A DNA stretch of 32,365 nucleotides from an uncultured Leucothrix sp. (GTDB lineage: Bacteria > Pseudomonadota > Gammaproteobacteria > Thiotrichales > Thiotrichaceae). Every line of letters begins with the position of its first letter. The first letter of the stretch is position 1. The stretch spans positions 1-32,365 of the forward strand of contig CALAJG010000278.1 of assembly GCA_937923375.1 (NCBI GenBank), in the 5' to 3' direction. Both the position numbers and the translations under genes were made by a program. Below, in pieces: positions 16,996 through 26,314 of this stretch. The notes under the pieces were generated by a model, which searched no databases, had not been told where the DNA came from, and saw nothing but the letters and a program-made list of their open reading frames with translations.

Positions 16996-17563
16996 TGTCA
17001 TTCTCCTCGTCACCACCTGACTTGAGTAATTGTGTAACACTCAAACTAAAGTTTCTCAGCCTATCCGTTTTTTTGCGTGTATCAATCGAGATGATATTTA
17101 GTGCAGAAGAACTGAGCCACGGAGACATATCCAGGCGATTCATGTAACTAGAAACCCGCGCATTCGACTCAGCTTTACCTTCAAGCTTAATCTTGCCTTC
17201 TTTTTGTTCAAGATTGGTGAGATACATCCCCTTAGGCATAGATTTAACCATTTCATCAAACAAATGCACGATTCCGGGACGCGTCGATTGTAATCCTTCA
17301 ATTATCGTAATCCGATCAAGTAGAGCTTTACGCGTTACATCAAGCTTTTTAATTTCAGCGATCGTCTTATCTAAATCTTTAATTTCAGACTCTAGATAAC
17401 TGTTGCGTGTATTCTGTCTATCAATCTGATTCTGATAAAAGCTGTAAGCACCAAAAACCCCAGTCGCCGCAACGGCAATGGAGCTGACCACCATAATTAC
17501 AAACTTTTTCTGGCTCTCTTTGCGCGCTTCATCACGCCAAGGCAGTAAATTTAATCCGGCCAT
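16985..17563 (-). CDS. pilN: Type IV pilus inner-membrane protein PilN
   Basis: A 192-residue bitopic protein. The cytoplasmic end MAGLNLLPWRDEAR contains the conserved NLLPWR motif that docks into PilM. One transmembrane helix (about 22-42) is followed by a coiled coil (about 45-75) and the periplasmic domain (GMYLTNLEQKEGKIKLEGKA). Its ATG overlaps the pilM stop as TAATG. Confidence 0.96.
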   Translation of the reverse strand: MAGLNLLPWRDEARKESQKKFVIMVVSSIAVAATGVFGAYSFYQNQIDRQNTRNSYLESEIKDLDKTIAEIKKLDVTRKALLDRITIIEGLQSTRPGIVHLFDEMVKSMPKGMYLTNLEQKEGKIKLEGKAESNARVSSYMNRLDMSPWLSSSALNIISIDTRKKTDRLRNFSLSVTQLLKSGGDEENDNGN

Positions 17564-18612
17564 TACAAAATCCCCCTAAGCGCCAAACCTGTTGATACCA
17601 GCATTGCAGGGATATCACTTGTAAAACGGGCGGGATTAACACGCGAATTTAGCACCACATTCGAAAATGGGTTGGCTAGCGTGGTCGCAACACCCGTTGC
17701 ATCCTGAATTTGCTCATCAATCCCGGGGATGCTGGCACAACCACCTGATAGGAGAATTTTATCGACATTACCTTGCTGAGTTGAGGCGTGGTAAAACTGG
17801 AGGAACCGCTGTACTTGCCTAACCATGTTTTCTCTAAAAGGATCGAGAACCTCAGGAATATACCCTTCAGGAAGATTACCATTCTTCTTGGCTAAACCTG
17901 CCTCTGAATAGGGCAAACCATAGCGCTGCATAATTTCTTCAGTCAGCTGCTTACCACCAAAAGCTTGTTCACGAGAGAAGACTACCCGCCCGTTTTCAAA
18001 AACGTTAACGCCTGTCATGGACGATCCAAAATCAACCAGGGCAACCGTATCATGCTTAACCACATCGTCTACTAAGGTAGTGAATAGCAATTCGATGGCA
18101 TGTGATTCCAGATCAACAACATCGACCGTCAAACCGGCCATTTCCGCAGCAGCTAATCTAATTTCGACATTTTCAGTCCGTGTAGCAGCAAGCAAAACAT
18201 CGACCATTTCAGGCGATTGCTCTGATGGGCCCAGAACTTCAAAGTCAAAGTTAACCTCTTCCATAGGGTAGGGAATATATTGCTCTGCCTCAAGGGTAAC
18301 CTGAGCTTCCATTTCGGATGCGGGTATAGAGGCTGGCATAGCTATCACTTTATTGATCGCCATTGATGATGGGATACCCAGTGCGCATCGACGGGTTTTA
18401 GTACGGCTTTGTTTAAGCACTCGCTTTATGGCTTCGCCAACAGGGTCTGCTTCGACAATATCCCGTTCGTAAGCCGCGCCCTCAGGCAGTGAAGCAACAC
18501 CATAGCTATCTACCCGGTATGAGCCACCTTTCTGGGAAAGCTCAATGAGCTTTACAGCCGAGGAACTGATATCAATCCCAAGAAGCCCACTTTTTTTATT
18601 AAAAGAAAACAC
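17563..18612 (-). CDS. pilM: Type IV pilus assembly ATPase-like protein PilM
   Basis: A 349-residue actin/FtsA-like cytoplasmic protein that binds the PilN N-terminus and ATP, linking the pilus motor to the alignment complex. LLGIDISSSAVKLIEL (phosphate 1), VALVDFGSSMTGVNVF (phosphate 2) and ILLSGGCASIPG (adenosine motif) are all present. The start is GTG at 18612; the ribosome site is weak. First gene of pilMNOPQ and divergent from mrcA, as in many gammaproteobacteria. Confidence 0.96.
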   Translation of the reverse strand: MFSFNKKSGLLGIDISSSAVKLIELSQKGGSYRVDSYGVASLPEGAAYERDIVEADPVGEAIKRVLKQSRTKTRRCALGIPSSMAINKVIAMPASIPASEMEAQVTLEAEQYIPYPMEEVNFDFEVLGPSEQSPEMVDVLLAATRTENVEIRLAAAEMAGLTVDVVDLESHAIELLFTTLVDDVVKHDTVALVDFGSSMTGVNVFENGRVVFSREQAFGGKQLTEEIMQRYGLPYSEAGLAKKNGNLPEGYIPEVLDPFRENMVRQVQRFLQFYHASTQQGNVDKILLSGGCASIPGIDEQIQDATGVATTLANPFSNVVLNSRVNPARFTSDIPAMLVSTGLALRGIL

Positions 18613-18802
18613 TGATTAGGTACCGCCATCTTATTTTTATTATTTTTTAGGTTCTCAGCCTGCGCCAGAATCTATATTTATGTCACAATGGTAGCTACAA
18701 CCATAAAAATAGTCTACCCTGAACCCTCCGAGTGGACTATTCTCAGATAGACGGTTTAAAGATAAGCGACTAAATAAGTCCTAGCCACCTCAAGATTCAG
18801 AC
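18613..18802. promoter_or_regulatory. Divergent pilM / mrcA intergenic region
   Basis: This 190-bp gap should contain both promoters. A dyad ATGGT...ACCAT with an inner TAGCTA lies at 18688-18704 and could be an operator. No promoter pair could be assigned with confidence, and no small gene was seen. Confidence 0.25.
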
Positions 18803-21667
18803 ATGTTATATATTAAAAAAAAATCTAAAGCGCCGCTAATACAGACGCACAAAACTAAGAAAAAGAAAGGAATATTTTCAAGGTTTTTTTTGTTCTTTTT
18901 TAAGAGCATTTTTGCACCAGCAGTCATGTTATTTGCATTGGGTACTACCTTATTTACAGCATTATATTTCTATTATGAACCCAATTTACCAAGAGTTGCG
19001 CAACTCCGGGGAACGCAGCTCCAGCTACCTATCCAGGTTTATAGCAAGGAAAACCAACTGATCGCTGAATTTGGCCAATTCCGCAGACGACCAGTGACTT
19101 ATGACGAAGTACCGAAGGATATGATCCATGCATTTATCGCCATTGAAGATGCAAGGTATTGGGAACACTATGGTGTTGATTTTAAAGGCGTCATCCGTGC
19201 TGTCGTTTCTGCAGTAAAAAGTCGCTCTGTTTCACAGGGTGCAAGTACTATCACTATGCAACTGGCAAGAAACCTGTTCTTGACCTCTGAGCGAACAGCT
19301 GACCGTAAGCTTAGAGAGATGTTCTTAGCATTCAAAATTGAAAAAGAGTTCACAAAAGACGAAATCCTTGAGCTATATCTCAATAAAATTTTCCTCGGAA
19401 ACAGAGCTTATGGGGTTGGTTCGGCCGCTGAGATTTACTACGCAAAAAAACTAAAAGGCCTCACATTAGCCCAAATGGCAATGATAGCTGGCCTGCCTAA
19501 AGCACCATCTCGTTATAACCCAATCAGGCAACCTAAGCGCGCTAAAATTCGTCGCGATTACATTTTACAGCGAATGTATGAACTGGAGTACATTGATAAA
19601 GCGCAGTACGAGCAAGCTATTGCGGAGAATGTATCTGCAAAAGTGTATCAGGTGGAATCTCAAACCTACGCGCCATATATGGCAGAGATGGCCCGAGCCG
19701 ATGCATTAGAACGTTATGGCGTCGAAAATATGTATACGCTCGGCCTCAAGATATACACCACGTTGGATAGCCGCCAGCAAGAACTAGCACTGCAAACAGT
19801 CCGTAAACACCTGATTAGCTACAGCAAGCGCCATGGCTATCGTGGCCCGTTAGAGCAACTAAATCTTAACGAATTTGCCGATGAAGCTAGTCGGAGTAAA
19901 AAGCTTGAAACCTACAATAATTATCAAGCGCTGATGCCAGCCATTGTACTAGAAAGCGATAATGACACCGCTAAATTACAGCGACGTGGCAGTATGACTC
20001 CCATTACCTTAGGTTTAAAAGAAGTAAAATGGGCACGGCGCTATCGCGATGAAAACCGCCAAGGCCCCAAAATTAAACGGGTTAGAGACGTACTCTCACC
20101 GGGAGATGTCGTTTGGGTTAGCAGAAATGAGGAGCGTATTTGGGAGCTCAGCCAGCTACCAAAAGTGACCGGAGCGCTAACGGTTGTCAATCCTAAAGAC
20201 GGCGCGATAGAAGCTATGGTAGGAGGGTTTGATTTTACTTACAGTAAGTTTAACCGAGCACTGCAAGCAAAACGCCAACCAGGATCCAGTTTTAAGCCTT
20301 TCGTCTACAGCGCAGCGTTAGCGACCGGGGACTACTCACCCGGCAGTGTGCTCAAAGATGAGGAAATTGTCATCCCGGGCAGTACTTGGTCACCACAAAA
20401 CTTTGATGAAAAGTTTCATGGCCCTACTTTGCTCCGTCACGCACTAAAAAAATCACGCAATATTGTTTCTATAAAACTATTACAGGAAATTGGCATAGAG
20501 CATGCGACTAACTATGCACGCCGTTTTGGATTTACTGATGCGGCCATACCTCAGGATCTAACATTATCGCTGGGCACTGGTTCGGTCACACCACTTGAAA
20601 TCGCAACAGCCTACGCCAGTTTCGCTAATGGTGGATTCAAGGTTAACAATTATTTTATTCGCAAGATTGTCGACAAGGATAATCGTGTTTTATTTCGAAA
20701 TAAACCAGATACAGCGTGCTCACAGTGCCCAAAACCTAAGCTGACAGAACTTGAAGCACCAAATATGCCGAGCACCATTAATGGCAACCCGGTTGCCAAA
20801 CGCATTATTGAGCCTTACGTACATTACCAAATCACTAGTATGCTAAGAGATGTCGCCCGCTCTGGCACCGCAGCAAAGGCCAGCAGGGTACTAAAGCGCA
20901 ATGATCTGGCTGGTAAGACCGGAACGACAAATGACCAAAGAGACTCTTGGTTTGCTGGCTTCACACCACGGAAAGTTACCACAGTATGGATGGGATTTGA
21001 CGATCTGGCTCCATTGGGAAAAGGTGAAACATCAACCAAAGCGGCCCTCCCCCTTTGGATTGACTTTATGCAATCTGCTCTTAAAGGCAGCTCGGAGGCC
21101 AAATGGCAGAAGCCCCCAAGAGGAATGGTCGATATAACTATCGACGTAAGAAATGGCTTTCCTCCTAGTGAATTGACTGTAGCAACTGTGACTGAAAAGG
21201 TAATTGATACACAGATTCCAACAGAAGAGGAATTCCTTGCCTATAAGGAATTGCATCCGGATGAGTTTCTTTACACTGTTGAAGACAAGGCGCAGGAACG
21301 GCAAAATCTTCGCCTAAGGGCTGAATACCAGCAAAAGCTAAATAACTATAATCGTAGAGTAGCCGCGCGCCAAAAGGAGTTAGCACGTCTTAAATCTATC
21401 GGTAGCAGTTATGTGCCACCACAGCTTGCCCCTCCGCCGGAAGTACCGGTGGCACTGGCGAAGCTGATGGAGAGAGATAGGCTCAGAGCTATTCATCAAG
21501 CACGTCTAAATGGTGAAGAGGTTCCTGGGGCTGCTTCTGCTACTCAATCGCAGGGTGCAGTAGCTTCCCAGAGGCCGGCAGCTTCAAGTCAACAGCAAGA
21601 ACTTAGTGAAGATCAACAACTGCTTGAAATGATTCGTTTACTAAATCTGGAGACTAGTACTAATTAG
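18803..21667 (+). CDS. mrcA: Penicillin-binding protein 1A (class A, bifunctional)
   Basis: A 954-residue class A PBP that polymerises and crosslinks peptidoglycan. A very basic cytoplasmic tail (1-27) precedes the transmembrane helix (about 32-53). The glycosyltransferase domain has catalytic Glu115 in [14 protein letters not shown] and the [12 protein letters not shown] motif. The transpeptidase has Ser495 in SSFK, SRN (in KKSRN) and KTGTT starting at Lys705. The insert with YRGPLEQL is typical of PBP1A, and the C-terminal extension after about 850 is rich in Gln, Pro and Ala. The last 4 nt overlap the end of convergent hemE. Confidence 0.97.
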   Translation: MLYIKKKSKAPLIQTHKTKKKKGIFSRFFLFFFKSIFAPAVMLFALGTTLFTALYFYYEPNLPRVAQLRGTQLQLPIQVYSKENQLIAEFGQFRRRPVTYDEVPKDMIHAFIAIEDARYWEHYGVDFKGVIRAVVSAVKSRSVSQGASTITMQLARNLFLTSERTADRKLREMFLAFKIEKEFTKDEILELYLNKIFLGNRAYGVGSAAEIYYAKKLKGLTLAQMAMIAGLPKAPSRYNPIRQPKRAKIRRDYILQRMYELEYIDKAQYEQAIAENVSAKVYQVESQTYAPYMAEMARADALERYGVENMYTLGLKIYTTLDSRQQELALQTVRKHLISYSKRHGYRGPLEQLNLNEFADEASRSKKLETYNNYQALMPAIVLESDNDTAKLQRRGSMTPITLGLKEVKWARRYRDENRQGPKIKRVRDVLSPGDVVWVSRNEERIWELSQLPKVTGALTVVNPKDGAIEAMVGGFDFTYSKFNRALQAKRQPGSSFKPFVYSAALATGDYSPGSVLKDEEIVIPGSTWSPQNFDEKFHGPTLLRHALKKSRNIVSIKLLQEIGIEHATNYARRFGFTDAAIPQDLTLSLGTGSVTPLEIATAYASFANGGFKVNNYFIRKIVDKDNRVLFRNKPDTACSQCPKPKLTELEAPNMPSTINGNPVAKRIIEPYVHYQITSMLRDVARSGTAAKASRVLKRNDLAGKTGTTNDQRDSWFAGFTPRKVTTVWMGFDDLAPLGKGETSTKAALPLWIDFMQSALKGSSEAKWQKPPRGMVDITIDVRNGFPPSELTVATVTEKVIDTQIPTEEEFLAYKELHPDEFLYTVEDKAQERQNLRLRAEYQQKLNNYNRRVAARQKELARLKSIGSSYVPPQLAPPPEVPVALAKLMERDRLRAIHQARLNGEEVPGAASATQSQGAVASQRPAASSQQQELSEDQQLLEMIRLLNLETSTN

Positions 21668-22731
21668 GTTTTTCTACCGTACTCATGAACACTATCAACC
21701 AAGACCTTCAGATGGTCCGGGTTTACGTGCTGGTGAATTCCGTGACCTAAATTGAAGACATGGCCTGTAGGTTTCTCGCCGAAGTCTTCCAATACACGCT
21801 TAACCTCCTGACGAATCGTCTCACCATCAGCATAAAGTACTGAAGGATCCATGTTACCCTGCAAGGTGACCTTATCTCCAACTGCTGCAACGACTTCTTT
21901 CAGATCAGTTGTCCAGTCAACACCAATACCATCACAACCTGTTGCCGCTATTGAATCAGCCCAACGCGCGCCATTTTTAGTAAACAAAGTGACAGGTACC
22001 TGCCTACCCTCCGCTTCGCGCTGCAAACCGTCAACAATCTTGGCCATATAGTGCAGTGAAAACTCCTGATACACGTGTGGGCTAAGCACCCCGCCCCACG
22101 TATCAAATACCATGACTGATTGGGCTCCGGCAGCAATTTGCGCATTGAGGTACAAAACAACACTGTCGGCTAATTTATCGAGCAGCAAATGGAGAGTTTT
22201 AGGGTTGCTGTAGAGCATCCCTTTGACTTTAGAAAAATCCTTGCTAGTTCCGCCCTCAACCATATAAGTTGCAAGTGTCCAAGGGCTACCGGAGAAACCA
22301 ATAAGCGGGACACTCCCATCTAGCGCCTTGCGAATTGTCCTCACTGCATCAGTAACATAGGACAGTGACAGCTCAGGATCGGGGATACCTAGCTTGTCCA
22401 CATCAGCAAAGCTTCTTAGCGGCCTTTCAAACCTTGGACCTTCCCCTTCAGCAAAATATAAACCTAGCCCCATGGCATCTGGTATCGTCAGGATATCCGA
22501 AAACAGAATCGCCGCGTCTAAGTCGAAACGCCGCAAGGGCTGTAAAGTAACTTCACAAGCTAACTCAGGATTAGTACACAAGTCCATAAAGCTACCAGCC
22601 TGCTTACGCAACTCACGGTACTCAGGCAAATAGCGACCTGCCTGACGCATTATCCATACAGGCGTTGTATCAACAGGTTGCTTTAGTAGAGCACGGAGAT
22701 AACGGTCATTCTTTAAGGCATGGGAAGGCAT
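21664..22731 (-). CDS. hemE: Uroporphyrinogen decarboxylase
   Basis: A 355-residue enzyme of heme synthesis that removes four carboxyl groups from uroporphyrinogen III to give coproporphyrinogen III. The signature [16 protein letters not shown] (near 24-39) holds the substrate-binding arginines; [16 protein letters not shown] and the late [15 protein letters not shown] with its conserved His follow. The length is standard. Its stop overlaps the mrcA stop by 4 nt. The rpsU gene lies upstream on the same strand with a hairpin between. Confidence 0.98.
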   Translation of the reverse strand: MPSHALKNDRYLRALLKQPVDTTPVWIMRQAGRYLPEYRELRKQAGSFMDLCTNPELACEVTLQPLRRFDLDAAILFSDILTIPDAMGLGLYFAEGEGPRFERPLRSFADVDKLGIPDPELSLSYVTDAVRTIRKALDGSVPLIGFSGSPWTLATYMVEGGTSKDFSKVKGMLYSNPKTLHLLLDKLADSVVLYLNAQIAAGAQSVMVFDTWGGVLSPHVYQEFSLHYMAKIVDGLQREAEGRQVPVTLFTKNGARWADSIAATGCDGIGVDWTTDLKEVVAAVGDKVTLQGNMDPSVLYADGETIRQEVKRVLEDFGEKPTGHVFNLGHGIHQHVNPDHLKVLVDSVHEYGRKT

Positions 22732-22781
22732 ATAGATATTGTGCCCTTTGGTAGCAAGATGTGGGAAGGGAAGGAGAAGCC

Positions 22782-22819
22782 GATCAGTGCTGATCTGCTA
22801 TAACTGGTGACTGACCAGT
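22782..22819. repeat. Two short dyads upstream of hemE
   Basis: GATCAG-TG-CTGATC (22782-22795) and ACTGGT-GACTG-ACCAGT (22803-22819) lie 50-90 bp before the hemE start and could be operator sites or part of the hemE leader. Confidence 0.3.
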
Positions 22820-22842
22820 CAACAATTGGCGTGGAGTTTAAC

Positions 22843-22881
22843 TGCTGAACTGTAATCGAGCAATCGCGTTACAGTTCAGCA
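22843..22881 (-). terminator. Perfect 13-bp stem-loop after rpsU
   Basis: TGCTGAACTGTAA (22843-22855) pairs with TTACAGTTCAGCA (22869-22881) around 13 nt, 8 nt after the rpsU stop. There is no T-run, only GTTAAACT downstream on the minus strand, so termination may be partial and let some transcripts reach hemE. Confidence 0.5.
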
Positions 22882-22889
22882 AAAGCCAA

Positions 22890-23105
22890 TCAATAAAGGC
22901 GAGTTCGTCGATTTATCTCACGCTTCAAATTCTTGATATTACGTTTAACCGCAGCTGCTTTCTCGCGCTTGCGGATAGAAGTGGGTTTTTCATAAAACTC
23001 ACGACTTCTAACTTCAGCAACAACACCCGCTTTCTCGCAGGTACGCTTGAAACGACGCAGTGCAACTTCAAACGGCTCGTTTTCTCTGATCTTTACGTTT
23101 GGCAT
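22890..23105 (-). CDS. rpsU: 30S ribosomal protein S21
   Basis: A 71-residue basic protein of the small subunit, needed for efficient initiation. [21 protein letters not shown] and the Arg/Lys-rich C-terminus match bS21, and the length is exact. In many gammaproteobacteria rpsU precedes dnaG-rpoD; here hemE follows instead. Confidence 0.98.
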   Translation of the reverse strand: MPNVKIRENEPFEVALRRFKRTCEKAGVVAEVRSREFYEKPTSIRKREKAAAVKRNIKNLKREINRRTRLY

Positions 23106-23149
23106 AAAATTCGATTTCTCAAAACAAAATATTCATTAAGTAGCCGAGC

Positions 23150-23155
23150 ATTATA
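23150..23155 (-). promoter_or_regulatory. -10 element of the rpsU promoter
   Basis: TATAAT on the minus strand, followed by a GC-rich discriminator (GCTCGGC) as in growth-rate-controlled ribosomal promoters. It lies about 45 nt before the rpsU start. The -35 match is weak. Confidence 0.5.
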
Positions 23156-23243
23156 GCCCGAGTCGTAAGCATTTAAAAAGTTGAAAATTAATTTAATTTG
23201 CCAAATGGCTCAAAAAATACAAGTATAAGCGTAAATAATTGCC

Positions 23244-23271
23244 TTGCAGCCTGCCTCAGCTAAGCTAGAAT
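23244..23271 (+). promoter_or_regulatory. Promoter for bamE
   Basis: TTGCAG (23244-23249) and TAGAAT (23266-23271) with a 16-bp spacer, 60 bp before the bamE start. Confidence 0.5.
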
Positions 23272-23330
23272 ACTGGGTGTGTTAGTCTCCCCATGCAATT
23301 TCTGATTGAATTAGAGAAACAATATACCCT

Positions 23331-23621
23331 ATGAAACGATTACTTTTAATACCTGCTTTGACCTTCTTAATCGCTGCTTGTACTACCTACAGGCCGGTCA
23401 TACAACAGGGAAATGCATTAGAGCAAAGCTCGGTGTCCCGCATTAAAGTGGGTATGAGCAAGTCACAAGTCATTAGAACCCTGGGGTCGCCGCTAATGCA
23501 AGACGATTTTCGGGCAAATCGCTGGGATTATTTATACTACTCCAATGAGCGGGGTGTAAGATCAGAACAAAAAAACTTGATTCTTACCTTTGCGAATGGC
23601 GTTGTTAGTAAAATTAATTAG
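23331..23621 (+). CDS. bamE: Outer membrane protein assembly factor BamE
   Basis: A 96-residue outer-membrane lipoprotein of the BAM complex, which inserts beta-barrel proteins. The signal peptide ends in the lipobox IAAC (Cys17). The SmpA/OmlA domain is shown by VSRIKVGMSKSQVIRTLGSP, then the RANRWDYLYY segment with the conserved Trp-Asp-Tyr. Slightly short but within the family range. Followed after 34 nt by a gene of unknown function on the same strand. Confidence 0.92.
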   Translation: MKRLLLIPALTFLIAACTTYRPVIQQGNALEQSSVSRIKVGMSKSQVIRTLGSPLMQDDFRANRWDYLYYSNERGVRSEQKNLILTFANGVVSKIN

Positions 23622-23655
23622 CCTACAAGCCGATAAAACCAAAGGTATTTGAGAC

Positions 23656-24387
23656 GTGCGTAGAAATCCCCTACTCTATAGTAATCCAAGTGAAATTGAA
23701 GAGATCCCTAAGCCCACACCCATTCAGGCTCAGACTCAGGAATCTACCAACAAATCATCATTCTTTTTCTATTTCATCATTTTAGCGAACTCACTTCTGG
23801 TTTTTTTTGTACTGGGTTTTATCTGGTTCTTGTTCTTTAAATCCCCCGACATACAGCTTAAAGAAATTAGCAACCGACTATTTGGCACGGGCGCACCCAT
23901 TGAACAAACGCAACAAACCATTGTTGCGCCAGAAATAAAAGCTGAAATCATTATTACACCAACTCAACAAGAAAAAGATGAAACTCAACAAGCTAAACTT
24001 AAACAGATGCGTGAAAGAGAAGAGCTTGCAACTGAGAGAGTGCGCCTTGAAGAAATGAAAGCAGAGTTAGACAAGGAGAAGAAACGAGCCAATGAAGCTC
24101 AGCAAGCCATTAAGAGCATACAGCAACAAAACAAAACAACTGACACCTCAGGAGATTCCTCAGAGCAAGCCCTGGAAATTGAGCAAACGCAGGTTGATAG
24201 TTTGACAGAAGAGCCACGTCAGGCACCTACGTCCGGAAACACAGTGACGCCTAGCTTGCCTACGACAGGATCGGCTATGGTTTCCCCTACTTCAAATGAG
24301 CCGACGACCAACTCGACCCGGTCACAGGTAGATCTTATTATGGAAGCACTGAAAGACCAACAGTCAAAGTCTGGTGATAGTAACTGA
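23656..24387 (+). CDS. Unknown single-pass membrane protein with coiled coil
   Basis: A 243-residue protein not recognised as any family. It starts with GTG, has a proline- and Gln-rich cytoplasmic-side segment (1-33), then one strong transmembrane helix of about 28 residues (about 34-63) rich in Phe. A charged region at about 108-160 (REREELATERVRLEEMKAEL) should form a coiled coil, and a Thr/Ser/Pro/Gln-rich tail follows. The layout resembles proteins that hold an envelope partner at a distance, but that is only inference. It lies 34 nt after bamE and is probably co-transcribed; ssb has its own promoter just after. Confidence 0.75.
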   Translation: MRRNPLLYSNPSEIEEIPKPTPIQAQTQESTNKSSFFFYFIILANSLLVFFVLGFIWFLFFKSPDIQLKEISNRLFGTGAPIEQTQQTIVAPEIKAEIIITPTQQEKDETQQAKLKQMREREELATERVRLEEMKAELDKEKKRANEAQQAIKSIQQQNKTTDTSGDSSEQALEIEQTQVDSLTEEPRQAPTSGNTVTPSLPTTGSAMVSPTSNEPTTNSTRSQVDLIMEALKDQQSKSGDSN

Positions 24388-24413
24388 CAAGTGACAGCTT
24401 AAGACGGTATAAT
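24384..24413 (+). promoter_or_regulatory. Promoter for ssb
   Basis: CTGACA (24384-24389) and TATAAT (24408-24413) with an 18-bp spacer. The -35 overlaps the stop codon of the preceding gene. The -10 is about 50 bp before the ssb start. Confidence 0.65.
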
Positions 24414-24464
24414 TTCTGCTAAGTAAACATTGAAAACCAATAATCATAATTTAGGGAATTCACG

Positions 24465-24935
24465 ATGGCCAAAGGCATCAACAAAGTCATTCTGGTTGGA
24501 AATCTGGGTAACGACCCAGAAGTAAAGTATATGCCTTCAGGTGGCGCAGTAACTAACATCAGTATAGCCACTACCGATAGCTGGAAGGACAAGACCAGCG
24601 GTGAAAGAGTCGACAAAACTGAATGGCACAGAGTGGTGTTTTTTAATCGCCTAGCTGAAATTGCCGGAGAATATCTAAAAAAAGGCTCACAGGTTTATGT
24701 TGAGGGCGCGCTGAGAACCCGGAAGTGGCAAGATCAAAGCGGTCAGGACAAATACACAACTGAAATCGTTTGCTCTGAAATGCAAATGTTGGGGAGCCGT
24801 AGTGGTGGAAGCGACTCATTTGACCAGTCCTCTGCTCCGCAGCAGTCGAACAGACCAGCAAAGCAGCAGAAACCTAATCAGGCCCCTCAAGCTGCGCAAA
24901 ACTTTGACGACTTCGATGATGACATCCCATTTTAG
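24465..24935 (+). CDS. ssb: Single-stranded DNA-binding protein
   Basis: A 156-residue SSB. The OB-fold domain (about 1-112) begins [21 protein letters not shown] with the aromatic DNA-stacking residues in [12 protein letters not shown] and the [13 protein letters not shown] strand. A Gln/Pro-rich linker leads to the acidic tip DDFDDDIPF, which binds partner repair and replication proteins. AGGGA lies 8 nt before ATG. Followed by a strong terminator. Confidence 0.98.
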   Translation: MAKGINKVILVGNLGNDPEVKYMPSGGAVTNISIATTDSWKDKTSGERVDKTEWHRVVFFNRLAEIAGEYLKKGSQVYVEGALRTRKWQDQSGQDKYTTEIVCSEMQMLGSRSGGSDSFDQSSAPQQSNRPAKQQKPNQAPQAAQNFDDFDDDIPF

Positions 24936-24970
24936 TCGCGTCGCAAAAACCTATCTTGATAGATACATTA

Positions 24971-24994
24971 AAGCCCCTACATAAGGGGCTTTTT
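24971..24994 (+). terminator. Rho-independent terminator of ssb
   Basis: AAGCCCCT (24971-24978) pairs with AGGGGCTT (24984-24991) around ACATA, ending in a T-run (24990-24994), 35 nt after the ssb stop. Confidence 0.92.
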
Positions 24995-25047
24995 GATAAA
25001 AAATCGATCTTAAAATGAGTTAATGAACAAGTACTTTGGAGAAAGTC

Positions 25048-25299
25048 ATGCCGCACAGAACTAATCCTGTCATTGCTAAGAAAGGCCCTTTCGTGGTTGA
25101 ACTAGAAGAAGGGAAAAACTATTTCTGGTGCACCTGTGGCCGCTCAGAAAAGCAGCCTTTCTGCGATGGCTCACATAAAGATACAGAGTTTACGCCAATG
25201 AAATTTACTGCCGATGAGACCAAAAAGTACGGCCTGTGCGGCTGTAAACATACTAAGAATGCTCCCTTCTGTGACCGAGAGCACAACAATTTAGACTAA
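25048..25299 (+). CDS. Tandem CDGSH-type iron-sulfur protein
   Basis: An 83-residue protein with two CDGSH modules, each expected to hold a 2Fe-2S cluster through three Cys and one His. The first is Cys28, Cys30, Cys39, His43 (CTCGRSEKQPFCDGSH); the second is Cys64, Cys66, Cys75, His79 (CGCKHTKNAPFCDREH). All eight ligands are present, though the second module has Arg-Glu where Gly-Ser is usual. This is the tandem layout of mitochondrial CISD3/MiNT and bacterial relatives. GGAG lies 6 nt before the ATG chosen; a TTG four codons earlier falls on the ribosome site. Role probably redox or cluster transfer in the cytoplasm. It converges on yhbY with a 4-nt stop overlap. Confidence 0.9.
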   Translation: MPHRTNPVIAKKGPFVVELEEGKNYFWCTCGRSEKQPFCDGSHKDTEFTPMKFTADETKKYGLCGCKHTKNAPFCDREHNNLD

Positions 25300-25589
25300 C
25301 TACTCAGAACGGATGGTTTTTCGCTATTCCTTTTATACAGCAAAGCAATGTTACCGATTCGCTGGATAAGCGCAGCCTTATGATGTTGAACCAAGGAATC
25401 GATGAGCTCATTACGCTTATCGCGATCACCCAAACCCACTTTGATCTTTACCAACTGATGAAAATTCAACGCCAATTCTAACTCGGTATTTATACTCTCT
25501 TTCATTCCGTGCTGCCCGACTGTAACAATTGGGCTTAATTGGTGTCCAAGAGACTTCAGTTGCTTAATTTGTTTAGTATTTAATTCCAT
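25296..25589 (-). CDS. yhbY: YhbY-type CRM-domain RNA-binding protein
   Basis: A 97-residue single CRM-domain protein that associates with pre-50S ribosomal particles in E. coli. [20 protein letters not shown] and VTVGQHGM (the conserved GxxG-like loop), then ELVKIKV-like strands and RDKRNELI, match the family. The ATG at 25589 gives the family N-terminus. It is divergent from rlmE with only 19 bp between start codons, so the promoters of each must lie inside the other gene or overlap. Confidence 0.95.
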   Translation of the reverse strand: MELNTKQIKQLKSLGHQLSPIVTVGQHGMKESINTELELALNFHQLVKIKVGLGDRDKRNELIDSLVQHHKAALIQRIGNIALLYKRNSEKPSVLSS

Positions 25590-25608
25590 TCGCGGATTGT
25601 ATGACGTT

Positions 25609-26238
25609 ATGGCCCGAAGCAAAAGCAGTACTCGTTGGTTACAAGAACATTTTGATGATGAATATGTAAAACGCTCACAAAAAGAGGGCTACCGATCAAG
25701 GGCCATCTACAAACTCAAAGAAATTCAGGAAAAAGACCGCCTGATACAGCAAGGGATGACTGTAGTTGACCTTGGCGCGGCACCAGGAGGTTGGAGCCAG
25801 TATGCAGTCGAATTAGTGGGCAAGAATGGCCGCGTCATTGCTAGTGATATATTACCTATTGATCCGCTACCCTTTGTCGATTTTATTCAAGGGGACTTTA
25901 CCGAAGAGCGTATTCTTAATGAAATTTTAGATTTAATAGGAAATGATAAGGCTAATATTGTAATTTCAGATATGGCCCCCAACCTTAGTGGTAACGATGC
26001 AATTGATCAACCGAGCTCGATATATCTGTGTGAACTTGCATTAGATATTTCTCGACGAATACTCATAGAGAACGGAACGATGGTCGTCAAGTTGTTCCAG
26101 GGAGCCGGTTCGGATGAGTACCTTAAAGAAGTCAGACAAAACTTTCGACAGGTAAAAATACGCAAACCGAAAGCATCCAGAGCACGTAGTCGGGAAGTAT
26201 ACGTCGTAGCACGGCGATATTTTTCTACAACCAGTTAG
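25609..26238 (+). CDS. rlmE: 23S rRNA 2'-O-methyltransferase RlmE (FtsJ/RrmJ)
   Basis: A 209-residue SAM-dependent enzyme that methylates U2552 of 23S rRNA. The SAM-binding [14 protein letters not shown] (52-65) and the catalytic tetrad Lys35, Asp121, Lys161 and Glu196 are all present, each shifted by three from the E. coli numbers. The ATG at 25609 fits the family N-terminus; an in-frame TTG four codons earlier is possible. ftsH follows after 76 nt. Confidence 0.97.
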   Translation: MARSKSSTRWLQEHFDDEYVKRSQKEGYRSRAIYKLKEIQEKDRLIQQGMTVVDLGAAPGGWSQYAVELVGKNGRVIASDILPIDPLPFVDFIQGDFTEERILNEILDLIGNDKANIVISDMAPNLSGNDAIDQPSSIYLCELALDISRRILIENGTMVVKLFQGAGSDEYLKEVRQNFRQVKIRKPKASRARSREVYVVARRYFSTTS

Positions 26239-26314
26239 CACAATGATGTTATTTAAAGCGTGTTAGAATAGCGTTAAAGTGGATACCTAAATAGCTTAAT
26301 AGAGGACTTTTTTC

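Noticed and set aside
24384-24397. LexA-like CTG...CAG before ssb
   Set aside because: The spacing is two bases too short, and the sequence is better explained as the -35 region plus the upstream stop codon.
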